A DNA stretch of 38,890 nucleotides from HGM10836 sp045580645 (lineage in GTDB: Bacteria > Bacillota_I > Bacilli_A > RF39 > UBA660): positions 1 through 38,890 of the forward strand of contig JAZNOG010000026.1 of NCBI GenBank assembly GCA_045580645.1, in the 5' to 3' direction. Of the stretch, positions 22,069-30,467 are shown in pieces. Under the pieces are notes generated by a model. The model did no database searches and was not told the origin of the DNA. It worked only from the letters and a program-made list of their open reading frames with translations. The translations under genes were made by a program, and so were the position numbers. Every line of letters begins with the position of its first letter. Position 1 is the stretch's first letter.

Positions 22069-24024
22069 TTAATCTTTAATTACTCTAACTAATGTATTAC
22101 TATCTAACTTCATCAGTTGTTCATTATAATCAATTAAACTTCTTATACTACTTTTAAACTTTAAACAAATAGAACTTATTTTCTTAACTTGTTCTTCTAC
22201 CAATAAATCACTTTCAATCACTTCATTACACTCTATTAATGTTAATTTTAAAAATTCATCTATATCACTTTTTAAACCAAAATTAGCCTTATCAATAACC
22301 TCTTTAGCATATTCAAGTGTTTCCTTAATAAAAGACTCTATAACCATATAATTAGTTAAATCACTAGATAACTTCTCATTAGTTACCTTAACTACTTCTT
22401 TATCATTCATAAGATTCTTTATATTATTTTTAATTATTTCTGTTTTTACTAATTCTATAAAACTATCCAAAGATTCATAAAAACTTTTAATTACTAAAGT
22501 CTTATCATCACTACTACATAAACTATTCTTATATTCTAAAAGTATAACTTTAAACCTTTCTAGAAAAACATCATCACCATATTCTTTTACAAATAAATAT
22601 TTTTCTCTCAATAACGAATTATTATCTTCTTCAATATTTTCTATATTTAACAGTTCACTTATAACATTAAAATTTTCTTCTATATAAATGTTTAATTCAT
22701 CAAGTAGTTTTGATAGTTCTAGTTCTAACGTTCTTTCAATATTATCTGTTTCTAAAGTAAGTTTTATACCATCACTATAATCTTGTTTAGTATAACCACT
22801 ATATTTATTTAAAATAACAAGTAACTTATCTTTAAAAAGATTGCTACTTTGTTCATCAAGTTTTTCTAAAATCAAAGCTATATCAACAACAGTAGAAAAT
22901 ACACCATCTTTATTTTCTAAACTATTAAGGAAACTAATTGACTTACTAACTTTATTACTAAAATCAGATGTCCTAAAAGAAATATTTAACAAAAGCAAAT
23001 TTAAACTAGATATAAAATTACCTCTAACTTGAAGTAAAGAATTAGGACTTAAAGATAAAGAAGTATCCCTATCATATGTAGGTTTTACACTTTTAACACC
23101 TTCTTGATAAGTTCTTTTAATTTCTTCTAATTTTTCTAAATATATTTGTCGTTCTTCTTCCTTTAAATTTTGGGTTAAACCAAGTATTTTATTCACTAAC
23201 TTTTGTTCTTCCGATAATTCTTTATTTTCAATAACATTTATTTTAACTTCATTTGCAACAATGTTATGCACAAAATGCCTATCAATAAATTTTTTTATAG
23301 TAGAACTATTAAATTTACCATTATATGTATGGCTATCATTAAAACAAACAGATGAAAATAACAATTTTTTTGTAAGCGCAATATCATTTTTCTCATCTAT
23401 CAAATATTCTATTGGCTCCACTTTAACCCAATAATGTTCATTTTTTCTTATTTTTCTACCATCTGATAAAATTCTTCCCTTCATATAATATTTACCCAAT
23501 ACAAAAACATATTTATCCCCATCATACTCATATTCATAGTATTCTTTTGTATCAATATTATAAATTTTCCCTGTTAATTTTAAAGTATTATTTTTAAGAT
23601 TTTTAGTTAATTTTCTTGATAATTTTTTATCAACAATTGTCTGTGGATATTCATCACATAAAACCTCAAAAACCTCTGTACCAATTCTTGATTTAATAAA
23701 GCACATAGAAGAAATTGATGAATAAGAAGTACAAAGTCGATAATTTAAATTAGGATAATCTAGTAGTGAAGATATATACTTTATCCCTTTTTCAGTAACT
23801 GTAAAAACACTATCGGTAAAAACTTCATGATTAGTCTTAGTCCACCACCAACCAGCACCTTTTTTTAACCCCGTTTTGTTATCAATATATTCATAAGGAA
23901 TGTAACTACCACCCAAAAGAATAGCAAAATCTGTTATTTCTGCTTTTGTCCCTATTCTTTTAAACATATCAAGACAATCTTTACCCCATATTTGATCTTT
24001 TTCTAATAAAGTAAATTCTCTCAT
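22069..24024 (-). CDS. Large orphan protein, 651 residues
   Basis: I do not recognise this protein. Residues 1-245 look like a mixed alpha/beta domain with 'GAGWWWTKTNHEVFTDSVFT', 'YRLCTSYSSISSMCFIKSRI' and 'GRKIRKNEHYWVKVEPIEYL'; the Trp-rich segment and the order resemble DUF6273-type domains, which is only a weak guess. Residues 260-651 are helical and charged, with long Leu/Glu/Lys stretches and no membrane segment, giving coiled-coil-like arms. AAGGGGG precedes the ATG. It is co-directional with the UDG-like gene and lies between two copies of a 22-bp repeat. Two of the six GTAC sites I found in the window lie in this gene, which fits recent arrival. Confidence 0.75.
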   Translation of the reverse strand: MREFTLLEKDQIWGKDCLDMFKRIGTKAEITDFAILLGGSYIPYEYIDNKTGLKKGAGWWWTKTNHEVFTDSVFTVTEKGIKYISSLLDYPNLNYRLCTSYSSISSMCFIKSRIGTEVFEVLCDEYPQTIVDKKLSRKLTKNLKNNTLKLTGKIYNIDTKEYYEYEYDGDKYVFVLGKYYMKGRILSDGRKIRKNEHYWVKVEPIEYLIDEKNDIALTKKLLFSSVCFNDSHTYNGKFNSSTIKKFIDRHFVHNIVANEVKINVIENKELSEEQKLVNKILGLTQNLKEEERQIYLEKLEEIKRTYQEGVKSVKPTYDRDTSLSLSPNSLLQVRGNFISSLNLLLLNISFRTSDFSNKVSKSISFLNSLENKDGVFSTVVDIALILEKLDEQSSNLFKDKLLVILNKYSGYTKQDYSDGIKLTLETDNIERTLELELSKLLDELNIYIEENFNVISELLNIENIEEDNNSLLREKYLFVKEYGDDVFLERFKVILLEYKNSLCSSDDKTLVIKSFYESLDSFIELVKTEIIKNNIKNLMNDKEVVKVTNEKLSSDLTNYMVIESFIKETLEYAKEVIDKANFGLKSDIDEFLKLTLIECNEVIESDLLVEEQVKKISSICLKFKSSIRSLIDYNEQLMKLDSNTLVRVIKD

Positions 24025-24067
24025 ATAAAGCCCCCTTAAATTGCCCTATATTATATAACAATACAAT

Positions 24068-24089
24068 AAAAAAAGCAAGTATCAACAAG
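24068..24089. repeat. 22-bp direct repeat, copy B
   Basis: 21 of 22 bases match copy A at 21381-21402, in the same orientation. It overlaps the last codons and stop of the next gene and supplies a T7 run on the minus strand. Confidence 0.6.
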
Positions 24090-24552
24090 TCTTAACAACT
24101 AGTTTTAACTTACCCTTTATTTCCTCTAACTTATCCCCATAAATAACTTCATAAAAATCACTTAATAAACATATAACTTCTTCACTTATTTCATCTATAT
24201 CAACATAATAATTATCTTTATAATAATAAACATTATACTTATCAATTAAAAAATAATCATTAAACTTTAAATAAATCTTAGAATCCTTGACAATCTTAAG
24301 TTTTAAATCCACTAAATCAGGAAAAAAATCTAAATCACTTTCTTTATTTACTTCTAATATAAAACCATATTTTTCATTACTATAAAATAAACAATCATAA
24401 AAACCACATATATTTTTTAAAAACTTTCTTTTTATATAAAGAAGCATTTTTTTAACTTTTTTCTCTATTTCTTCTTTACTTATTTCTAAAATATTAAATT
24501 TATCTTTAATATTATATATTATAAATCCATCATCATTATAAGTAACTTTCAT
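24082..24552 (-). CDS. Hypothetical protein next to engB
   Basis: 156 residues, soluble, rich in Tyr, Asp, Lys and Ile, with alternating short strands ('YFLIDKYNVYYYKDNYYVDI') and a helical N-terminal third. No family is recognised. The ATG at 24552 was preferred to an in-frame GTG four codons upstream because GGGTGA lies before it. It is co-directional with engB, but an intrinsic terminator lies in the 35 bases between them, so it may have its own promoter. Its 3' end forms one copy of a 22-bp repeat. Confidence 0.7.
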   Translation of the reverse strand: MKVTYNDDGFIIYNIKDKFNILEISKEEIEKKVKKMLLYIKRKFLKNICGFYDCLFYSNEKYGFILEVNKESDLDFFPDLVDLKLKIVKDSKIYLKFNDYFLIDKYNVYYYKDNYYVDIDEISEEVICLLSDFYEVIYGDKLEEIKGKLKLVVKTC

Positions 24553-24577
24553 ACATTCACCCACAATTTATTGTATG

Positions 24578-24612
24578 AAAAAAGGTCTATAAAGTTTCAA
24601 AAACTAGACCTT
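24578..24612 (-). terminator. intrinsic terminator reaching into the engB 3' end
   Basis: Minus-strand stem AAGGTCTA (24612-24605) with TAGACCTT (24589-24582), 15-nt loop, then T-run. The 5' arm is made of the last engB codons and the 3' arm contains its TAG stop. Confidence 0.8.
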
Positions 24613-25180
24613 CTATTTCTTTTAATATATCTTCTCTTCCTTCTTTTGTTACATTAGATAATACTATAAAAGAATCATCTTTTTCTAAATCTAAAGTTTT
24701 AAGTATTAACTCTTTAGCTTTAGCTCTTTTAGAATTAGGAACCTTATCAGCTTTAGTTGCCACAATTGTAACAGGTAACTGATAATATTTTAAAAACTTA
24801 TACATTAAAACATCATCTTCACTAGGTTTATGTCTTAAATCAACAAGCATATAAGTTCTTTTTAAATTTTCTCTTTTTTCTAAGTATTCTTCAATCATAA
24901 GACCAAATTTCTTTTGTTCCTTTTTACTTACATTAGCGTATCCATATCCTGGAACATCAACAAAATAAAATTCCTTATTTAAAAGATAAAAATTTAAATT
25001 ACGTGTTTTCCCTGGAGTATTAGATACACGAGCCATTTTTTTATTATTAGTAATTGTATTTATAAAACTACTTTTACCAACATTACTTCTACCCACTAAC
25101 ATAAACTCAGGTAAATTATCAGTCGGATATTGACTTCTCCTTACAGCACTTATAATAAGTCCAGCACTTGTAATTTTCAT
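24587..25180 (-). CDS. engB: Ribosome biogenesis GTPase EngB (YsxC/YihA)
   Basis: 197 residues. G1 'GRSNVGKSSFINTI', switch I Thr in 'NTPGKTRNLNFY', G3 'DVPGYGYA' and G4 'TKAD' are all present, in the spacing typical of the EngB family. It acts in 50S subunit assembly and is usually essential. It starts two bases after the nrnA stop with only a weak Shine-Dalgarno of its own, so translational coupling is likely. Confidence 0.97.
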   Translation of the reverse strand: MKITSAGLIISAVRRSQYPTDNLPEFMLVGRSNVGKSSFINTITNNKKMARVSNTPGKTRNLNFYLLNKEFYFVDVPGYGYANVSKKEQKKFGLMIEEYLEKRENLKRTYMLVDLRHKPSEDDVLMYKFLKYYQLPVTIVATKADKVPNSKRAKAKELILKTLDLEKDDSFIVLSNVTKEGREDILKEIEGLVFETL

Positions 25181-25182
25181 CC

Positions 25183-26148
25183 TTAATCACTACTTTCTAT
25201 ATATTTTTTACATAAATTATCTAAATCTTTAACCAAAAACTCTAGTTCTTCAAAAGAAGGAATCTTTGCGCCACTAGCTAATTTATGTCCTCCACCATTA
25301 TATTTTTCGGCGATCTTATTTATTACAGGACCTCTGGAACGCATAGATATTTTTATACAACTATTTTTAACATCTTCCATCGCAGTTATCCAAACAAGTA
25401 GTTCATCTGTATAGTTAAACTCATTTATTAAACTACCAGTAGAAACTGTATCAAGTTGATACTTACTAATAACATCATTAGATACTTTAACATACCCTAC
25501 ACCATTATCAGTAATTTTCATATTTTGAATCATATAAGCAAATAACATAAGTTCAGAAAAAGGTCTTCTATATAAATCAGCATAAGAATCTGTAATATCA
25601 AAATTAGCCTTATCAAGCATCTTAGATACATTTAAAAATGTCTTTGAAGTTGAATTATTAAACAAAAATCTATTAGTATCAGATACCATACCAGTATATA
25701 AAATTCTAGCAATATCTTCATCTAAAACAAGTTTCGTATTGTCAATAAGTTCAAAAATCATTTCAGATGCACTAGATTTATTATCATCAATAAATTCCAT
25801 ATCACAAAAAGTTTCTATAAACGGATGATGATCTATTTTTATACTAAAATCATATTTAAATTCATCCATATCTACCCTTTTTCTATCTGGAGTATCAACT
25901 ACTATTAAAAGAACTTTGTCTTCTTCCTTAAAAACAGGTAATTTATCAAGTTTTCCTAAATAATTAAATCTAACTGTTCCATTTCCAACAGCGTACACAT
26001 TTTTATTAGGAAAAGTTTTTCTAATTGAATCCCTAAGTCCAACTTGACTTGCCATAGCATCAGGATCAATACTAACATGTCTTGCTATAACAATATTATC
26101 AAAATTTTTAATTGCCTTATATATTTGCTTATACATAACATCATCCAT
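25183..26148 (-). CDS. nrnA: NrnA-type DHH phosphoesterase (oligoribonuclease / pAp phosphatase)
   Basis: 321 residues. DHH domain motifs: 'HVSIDPDAMASQVGL' (motif I), 'LIVVDTPDRKR' (motif II), 'IKIDHHPF' (the DHH signature) and 'GMVSDTNRFLF' (motif IV). The C-terminal DHHA1 domain ends with 'KYNGGGHKLASGAKIP', the substrate-binding G-G-G-H motif. NrnA degrades very short RNAs and dephosphorylates pAp. It follows ackA by 12 bases. The ATG at 26148 has no clear ribosome-binding site; the ATG four codons on (26136), preceded by GGATGAT, is a reasonable alternative. Confidence 0.93.
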   Translation of the reverse strand: MDDVMYKQIYKAIKNFDNIVIARHVSIDPDAMASQVGLRDSIRKTFPNKNVYAVGNGTVRFNYLGKLDKLPVFKEEDKVLLIVVDTPDRKRVDMDEFKYDFSIKIDHHPFIETFCDMEFIDDNKSSASEMIFELIDNTKLVLDEDIARILYTGMVSDTNRFLFNNSTSKTFLNVSKMLDKANFDITDSYADLYRRPFSELMLFAYMIQNMKITDNGVGYVKVSNDVISKYQLDTVSTGSLINEFNYTDELLVWITAMEDVKNSCIKISMRSRGPVINKIAEKYNGGGHKLASGAKIPSFEELEFLVKDLDNLCKKYIESSD

Positions 26149-26160
26149 TCTATTCTTTAA

Positions 26161-27342
26161 TTATTTAGTAATAAAACTATAAGCATCTCTAGCTATTACA
26201 ACTTCTTCATCTGTTGGAATAACATATACTAAAACGCTTGAATCATCACTAGAAATTTGTGCTTCAACACCACGAATATTATTTCTTTCTTCATCTAATT
26301 TAATTCCTAAACAAGCAAGTCTTTTTACTATTTCATTTCTTACATATTTAGAATTTTCTAAAGTTCCAGCAGTCATAACAATTGCTTCACATCCACCTAA
26401 AAGAACATAATATTTAGCAATATATTCTACTATTCTTCTAACATAAATATTAAGTGCTAAAGCGCATCTTTCATTTCCTTCTAAAATACCAGCTTCAATG
26501 TCACGACAATCGCTACTGATACCACTAACACCTAAAAGTCCTCCATTTTTATTTAGAGCATTATCTACTTCCTTAGCGCTCATTCCTGTACAACTTGAAA
26601 TATAAGATACTATTGATGCATCAATATCCCCAGAACGAGAACCCATCATAATACCAGCATTTGGTGTAAATCCCATAGATGTATCAATACATTTACCATT
26701 TAATACAGCACTAATACTTCCACCATTTCCAACATGACAAGTAATAAGTTTAGTATCAGTCTTACCTAAAATTTCATTCATTCTTTCTGATACATATTTA
26801 TGACTTGTTCCATGGAAACCATATTTACGAACACTATATTTTTCATACCATTCATAACTTACTGGATAAATAAATGCTTCTTCATCCATTGTTTGATGAA
26901 ATGCAGTATCAAAAACCGCAACCTCTATAGCATTTGGAATAATACTTTCAAATGCTTCAATTCCTATCAAATTAGCAGGATTATGAAGTGGTGCAAGTGG
27001 TGTAAGTTCTCTTAAAACATCTTTTACATCTTCTGTAATAACAACAGATGAAGCATACTTACTTCCACCATGAACTACTCTATGACCTACGCCTTCTATT
27101 TCACTTAAATCTTTTACAACACCATAATTAACTAATTCTTCAGTTAAAATTCTAACTGCATCCTTATGGTTTTCTAAAAGAACTTCCTTTTTAATCTTTT
27201 CTCCATTAAATTTAATTGTGTAAAAACTACCTTCAATTCCTATTCTTTCAAACACACCAGAAATTAAAACTTTTTCCTCTGGCATTTCATATGCTTGAAA
27301 TTTTAAAGAAGAACTTCCAGCATTTACTGATAAAATTTTCAT
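26161..27342 (-). CDS. ackA: Acetate kinase
   Basis: 393 residues from the ATG at 27342, which has GGAGGAAG in front; an upstream in-frame extension has no similarity to the family. Signatures: 'LSVNAGSSSLKFQ' (Asn7, ATP/Mg site), 'GHRVVHGG' , 'FDTAFHQTM' (Asp-Thr-x-Phe-His, catalytic), 'RKYGFHGTSHKYV' and 'HVGNGGSISAV'. It interconverts acetyl phosphate and acetate, giving ATP in fermentation. pta is not adjacent. The upstream noncoding region carries a tandem GTGCAC repeat. Confidence 0.97.
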   Translation of the reverse strand: MKILSVNAGSSSLKFQAYEMPEEKVLISGVFERIGIEGSFYTIKFNGEKIKKEVLLENHKDAVRILTEELVNYGVVKDLSEIEGVGHRVVHGGSKYASSVVITEDVKDVLRELTPLAPLHNPANLIGIEAFESIIPNAIEVAVFDTAFHQTMDEEAFIYPVSYEWYEKYSVRKYGFHGTSHKYVSERMNEILGKTDTKLITCHVGNGGSISAVLNGKCIDTSMGFTPNAGIMMGSRSGDIDASIVSYISSCTGMSAKEVDNALNKNGGLLGVSGISSDCRDIEAGILEGNERCALALNIYVRRIVEYIAKYYVLLGGCEAIVMTAGTLENSKYVRNEIVKRLACLGIKLDEERNNIRGVEAQISSDDSSVLVYVIPTDEEVVIARDAYSFITK

Positions 27343-27476
27343 ATTTCTTCCTCCTATAACTAAACATATGATACCACAAATAAAATAATTTTTCCACAAA
27401 AATTAAAATTTGAAAAAAATAACCTTAATTTTTGAATATTTCACAAAACAATAAATATACATTTTTTAAGAATTTC

Positions 27477-27517
27477 GTTGTGCACTTTTCAAAAGAATTG
27501 TTGTGCACTTTTCAAAA
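27477..27517. repeat. two tandem copies of an 18-bp GTTGTGCACTTTTCAAAA repeat
   Basis: Identical copies at 27477-27494 and 27500-27517, with a 23-base period and flanked by similar AAGAATT sequence. Each has a GTGCAC palindrome. They lie in the 262-base gap between the SASP terminator and ackA, so they may be repressor or activator sites for ackA. Confidence 0.7.
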
Positions 27518-27553
27518 AACAAAAATTATTTTCACACACAAAAAGTTATATTC

Positions 27554-27586
27554 AAAAAAAGACGGAACAACATAGCGTTCCATCTT
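27554..27586 (-). terminator. intrinsic terminator after the SASP gene
   Basis: 10-bp stem on the minus strand (27586-27577 with 27568-27559, one G-U), 8-nt loop, then T7. It also isolates ackA from read-through. Confidence 0.85.
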
Positions 27587-27604
27587 TTTCATAATCTATT
27601 TCAA

Positions 27605-27814
27605 TTATTTATTACTATATCCACTTAATTGAGACATTCCTCTTTCAACTAAACGTTTAGTAATTTCTCCACCTACTGAACCATTAGCTCTAGAAGTTGT
27701 ATCTGGTCCTAAAGTAACACCAAATTCTCTAGCTATTTCATATTTCATTGAATCGATAGCTTGTCTAGCTCCTGGAACTACTAGTTTATTACTATTATTT
27801 GATTGGTTAGCCAT
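27605..27814 (-). CDS. Small acid-soluble spore protein, alpha/beta type
   Basis: 69 residues. 'KLVVPGARQAIDSMKYEIAR' and 'EFGVTLGPDTTSRANGSVGG' contain the conserved alpha/beta SASP helices; 'YEIAREFGV' carries the cleavage site for germination protease GPR, and 'RANGSVGGEITKRLVERG' is the second DNA-binding segment. These proteins coat spore DNA and protect it from UV and heat. The ATG at 27814 follows GGAGGTG; the GTG inside that ribosome-binding site is not the start. It is a single gene with its own terminator, as expected for a highly expressed forespore gene under SigG. Confidence 0.95.
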   Translation of the reverse strand: MANQSNNSNKLVVPGARQAIDSMKYEIAREFGVTLGPDTTSRANGSVGGEITKRLVERGMSQLSGYSNK

Positions 27815-27898
27815 TGTTTTCACCTCCTATGCATTAATAGAATGTGAAAATTTTGTCAAATCTATACATAATTAAGAGTGGTAAAAAATTCCTATATA

Positions 27899-29080
27899 CT
27901 ATAATAAATCTTCAAAATCATTTTCATTTTTAATTTTAACTACAAATGTATTAGCAACACACTCATCAATCATTTCCTCATAATTAATAAGTTTTTCATA
28001 GAATACACATTTACTAAGTTTTGGATTTATAACAGGATGTTTTGGAACAAATATAGTGCAACAATCTTCATAAGGAAGAATACTTGTTTCATATGTTCCA
28101 ATTTTTTTAGCAATATCAATAATTTCTAACTTATCAAAACACGCTACTGGTCTTAAAACAGGTGTTTTAACAACTTCATTTATTACATTCATACTAGTTA
28201 AAGTCTGAGATGCAACTTGTCCAATACTTTCACCATTTATTAAAATAAGATGTCCATACTTTTTAGCAATTTTTTCAGATATACGATACATCATTCTTCT
28301 TAAAATGGTTATCATATAAGTAGTATCTATATTATGATAAATTTCTTCTTGTAATTTTGTAATTGGCACAACATATAAATTAAAATCAAGTGAATATTTC
28401 AAAAGTTCCTTAGCTAAACTAATAACCTTTTCTCTAGCATTTAAACTAGTATGAGGAATAGCTTCAAAATATATTGCATCAATTTTAACACCACGTTTTA
28501 AAGAAAGATATCCAGCTACTGGAGAATCAATACCACCAGATAACATTAAAAGACCTTTTCCTAAACTTCCATAAGGATATCCACCCATTCCTTTTATATC
28601 ATTAAAATAGATATAAGTTTCATCCTTATTTATCTCAATATTAACATAAATATCTGGATTTTTAACATTAACCTTAATGCCTGAAATATTCTTTAAAACA
28701 TGTCCACCAATAACATTATTAAAATCCATACTGCAAATACTAAAACTCTTATCACGACGATTAGTAACAACTTTAAAAGTTTTAAAATCAATTTCTTTTA
28801 AAAGATTTAAAACCTTTTCCTTTATATCGTCACTATTAGTATTAACCTTATACGCTAAATTAAACGCATGAATTCCAAATGTCCTTTTTAAAACACTTAA
28901 AACTTCATCTTGATAAACCTCATCAAAAGAAATATACATTCTTGCATAATCTTTAATAATTTTAACATTAAAATCTTTTAACTTTTCAGATAAATATCTA
29001 CTTAAAATATTTATAAATACTTTCCTATTATCTTTTTTAGTAGTAAGTTCTCCATACTTAATTAAAATCAAATTTTCCAT
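27899..29080 (-). CDS. thiI: tRNA 4-thiouridine synthase ThiI
   Basis: 393 residues. An N-terminal ferredoxin-like part and THUMP domain (about 60-165) precede a PP-loop ATPase with 'LMLSGGIDSPVAGYLSLKRG' (P-loop S-G-G-x-D-S). There is no C-terminal rhodanese domain, which is the usual short form in Bacillota. It makes s4U8 in tRNA and may serve thiazole synthesis. AAGGTGATT precedes the ATG. It follows tig, with a terminator in the 35-base gap, so some independent transcription is expected. The partner cysteine desulfurase is not adjacent. Confidence 0.95.
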   Translation of the reverse strand: MENLILIKYGELTTKKDNRKVFINILSRYLSEKLKDFNVKIIKDYARMYISFDEVYQDEVLSVLKRTFGIHAFNLAYKVNTNSDDIKEKVLNLLKEIDFKTFKVVTNRRDKSFSICSMDFNNVIGGHVLKNISGIKVNVKNPDIYVNIEINKDETYIYFNDIKGMGGYPYGSLGKGLLMLSGGIDSPVAGYLSLKRGVKIDAIYFEAIPHTSLNAREKVISLAKELLKYSLDFNLYVVPITKLQEEIYHNIDTTYMITILRRMMYRISEKIAKKYGHLILINGESIGQVASQTLTSMNVINEVVKTPVLRPVACFDKLEIIDIAKKIGTYETSILPYEDCCTIFVPKHPVINPKLSKCVFYEKLINYEEMIDECVANTFVVKIKNENDFEDLL

Positions 29081-29091
29081 ACAATCACCTT

Positions 29092-29116
29092 AAAAAAATA
29101 AGCATTTGCTTATTTT
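29092..29116 (-). terminator. intrinsic terminator after tig
   Basis: Minus-strand stem AAAATAAGC (29116-29108) with GCTTATTTT (29103-29095), 4-nt loop, then T-run. It lies between the tig stop and the thiI ribosome-binding site. Confidence 0.85.
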
Positions 29117-30375
29117 TAATTATTTTCTTTTAAGAAATCTATTGTTTTTCTAACTTCCATTTCATACATTAAGATATCTAAATCACCATATGCTTTTAAG
29201 AATTCTTCTTTAGACATATTATATTTTTCAGCCATATCTTCTGCTTCTTTATCCGCTTCTTCTTTGGTTACAACAATATTTTCTTTATTCTTAATTTCTT
29301 CAATTATAAATCTATATAAAACATGATTTTTTGCTTCTTCTTTCATTTGATCTCTTAAATCAGCTTCAGTAGACTTAGTCATTTCATAGAATACTTCTAA
29401 AGAAATACCTTGCATTCTAATTTGCCCTTCAAATCTTTTAACTAAACTATTTATTTCTTCTTCAATTAATTCTTCTGGAATATCAACAGTAGTATTTTTT
29501 GCTATTTCTTTTAATAGTTCATCTATATAAGCATTTTCACTATCCATTTCTTTATTAGCTTTAATATTTTCTTCTACTTCTTTTTCTAAAGTTTCTCTAG
29601 AATTAACACCTTCAATTCCCAAATCTTCAAAGAAATCTTCATCAAGTTCACGAGTAACCTTTTCCTTAATTTCATTTACTTTAACTTTAAATACAACTGG
29701 TTGTCCTTTTAAATCTTCAGCATGATAATCTTCTGGGAAAGTAACATTGATATCCTTTTCTTCATCCTTTTTCATTCCTACTAATTGTTCTTCAAAACCT
29801 GGAATAAATGTATTTGAACCAATAGTTAGAGAATAATTTTCACCTTTACCGCCTTCAAATGCTACTCCATCTTTAAATCCTTCAAAATCAATAACGGCAA
29901 CATCACCAGTTTCTACTGTTCCTTCTTCTTTAATAGATAATTCTGTATATCTTTCAAGAATATGTCCAATTTCATGTTCAATTTCTTCTTTAGAAACCTT
30001 TACTTCTTCTTTTTTTACTTTTAAACCCTTATATTTTTTAATTTCAATTTCAGGCATAGTTGTAATAGTAAACAAAAATTCAACACCTTGATCACTTAAA
30101 GATTTTAAATCTACTCTTGGTTCAATGATAGGTTTTAAATCATTTTCATTAAATACTCTGTCATATGCTTCAGGCAATAATTCATTTACTGCATCCATAT
30201 ATAATGATTCTTTACCATTTCTTTTAAAATATACATCTTTTGGAACTTTACCTTTTCTAAAACCATCAAGTTCAATTTTATCTTTTTTCTTATCAAATGC
30301 TTTATCAATTGCATTATCTAATTCTTCTTTATTAAAACTTATAACTACTTCATGAATATTTTTTTTATTTTCCAT
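29116..30375 (-). CDS. tig: Trigger factor (ribosome-associated chaperone)
   Basis: 419 residues from the ATG at 30375 (GAGGAGATGG in front). The ribosome-binding domain has the signature 'FRKGKVPKDVYFKR' (G-F-R-x-G-K-x-P). An FKBP-like PPIase domain follows ('GDVAVIDFEGFKDGVAFEGG', 'FIPGFEEQLVGMKKDEEKDI') and then a long helical C-terminal chaperone domain. It shields nascent chains at the exit tunnel. It lies downstream of greA, whose terminator separates them. Confidence 0.97.
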   Translation of the reverse strand: MENKKNIHEVVISFNKEELDNAIDKAFDKKKDKIELDGFRKGKVPKDVYFKRNGKESLYMDAVNELLPEAYDRVFNENDLKPIIEPRVDLKSLSDQGVEFLFTITTMPEIEIKKYKGLKVKKEEVKVSKEEIEHEIGHILERYTELSIKEEGTVETGDVAVIDFEGFKDGVAFEGGKGENYSLTIGSNTFIPGFEEQLVGMKKDEEKDINVTFPEDYHAEDLKGQPVVFKVKVNEIKEKVTRELDEDFFEDLGIEGVNSRETLEKEVEENIKANKEMDSENAYIDELLKEIAKNTTVDIPEELIEEEINSLVKRFEGQIRMQGISLEVFYEMTKSTEADLRDQMKEEAKNHVLYRFIIEEIKNKENIVVTKEEADKEAEDMAEKYNMSKEEFLKAYGDLDILMYEMEVRKTIDFLKENN

Positions 30376-30446
30376 ATTAATCCATCTCCTCTTTTCCCTA
30401 ATATTATACAATAACACTTTTTAATTAGCAAGAAATATTTTTAAAG

Positions 30447-30467
30447 AAAAAAGACCCACAAGGATCT
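30447..30467 (-). terminator. intrinsic terminator after greA
   Basis: Minus-strand stem AGATCC (30467-30462) with GGGTCT (30457-30452, one G-U), ACAA-type loop, then T6. It overlaps the greA stop. Confidence 0.75.

Noticed and set aside
20172..24552. Transposon or insertion sequence
   Set aside because: No transposase, integrase or terminal inverted repeats are visible; only short direct repeats.
27477..27517. CRISPR array
   Set aside because: Only two repeat units with a five-base gap between them and no cas genes nearby.
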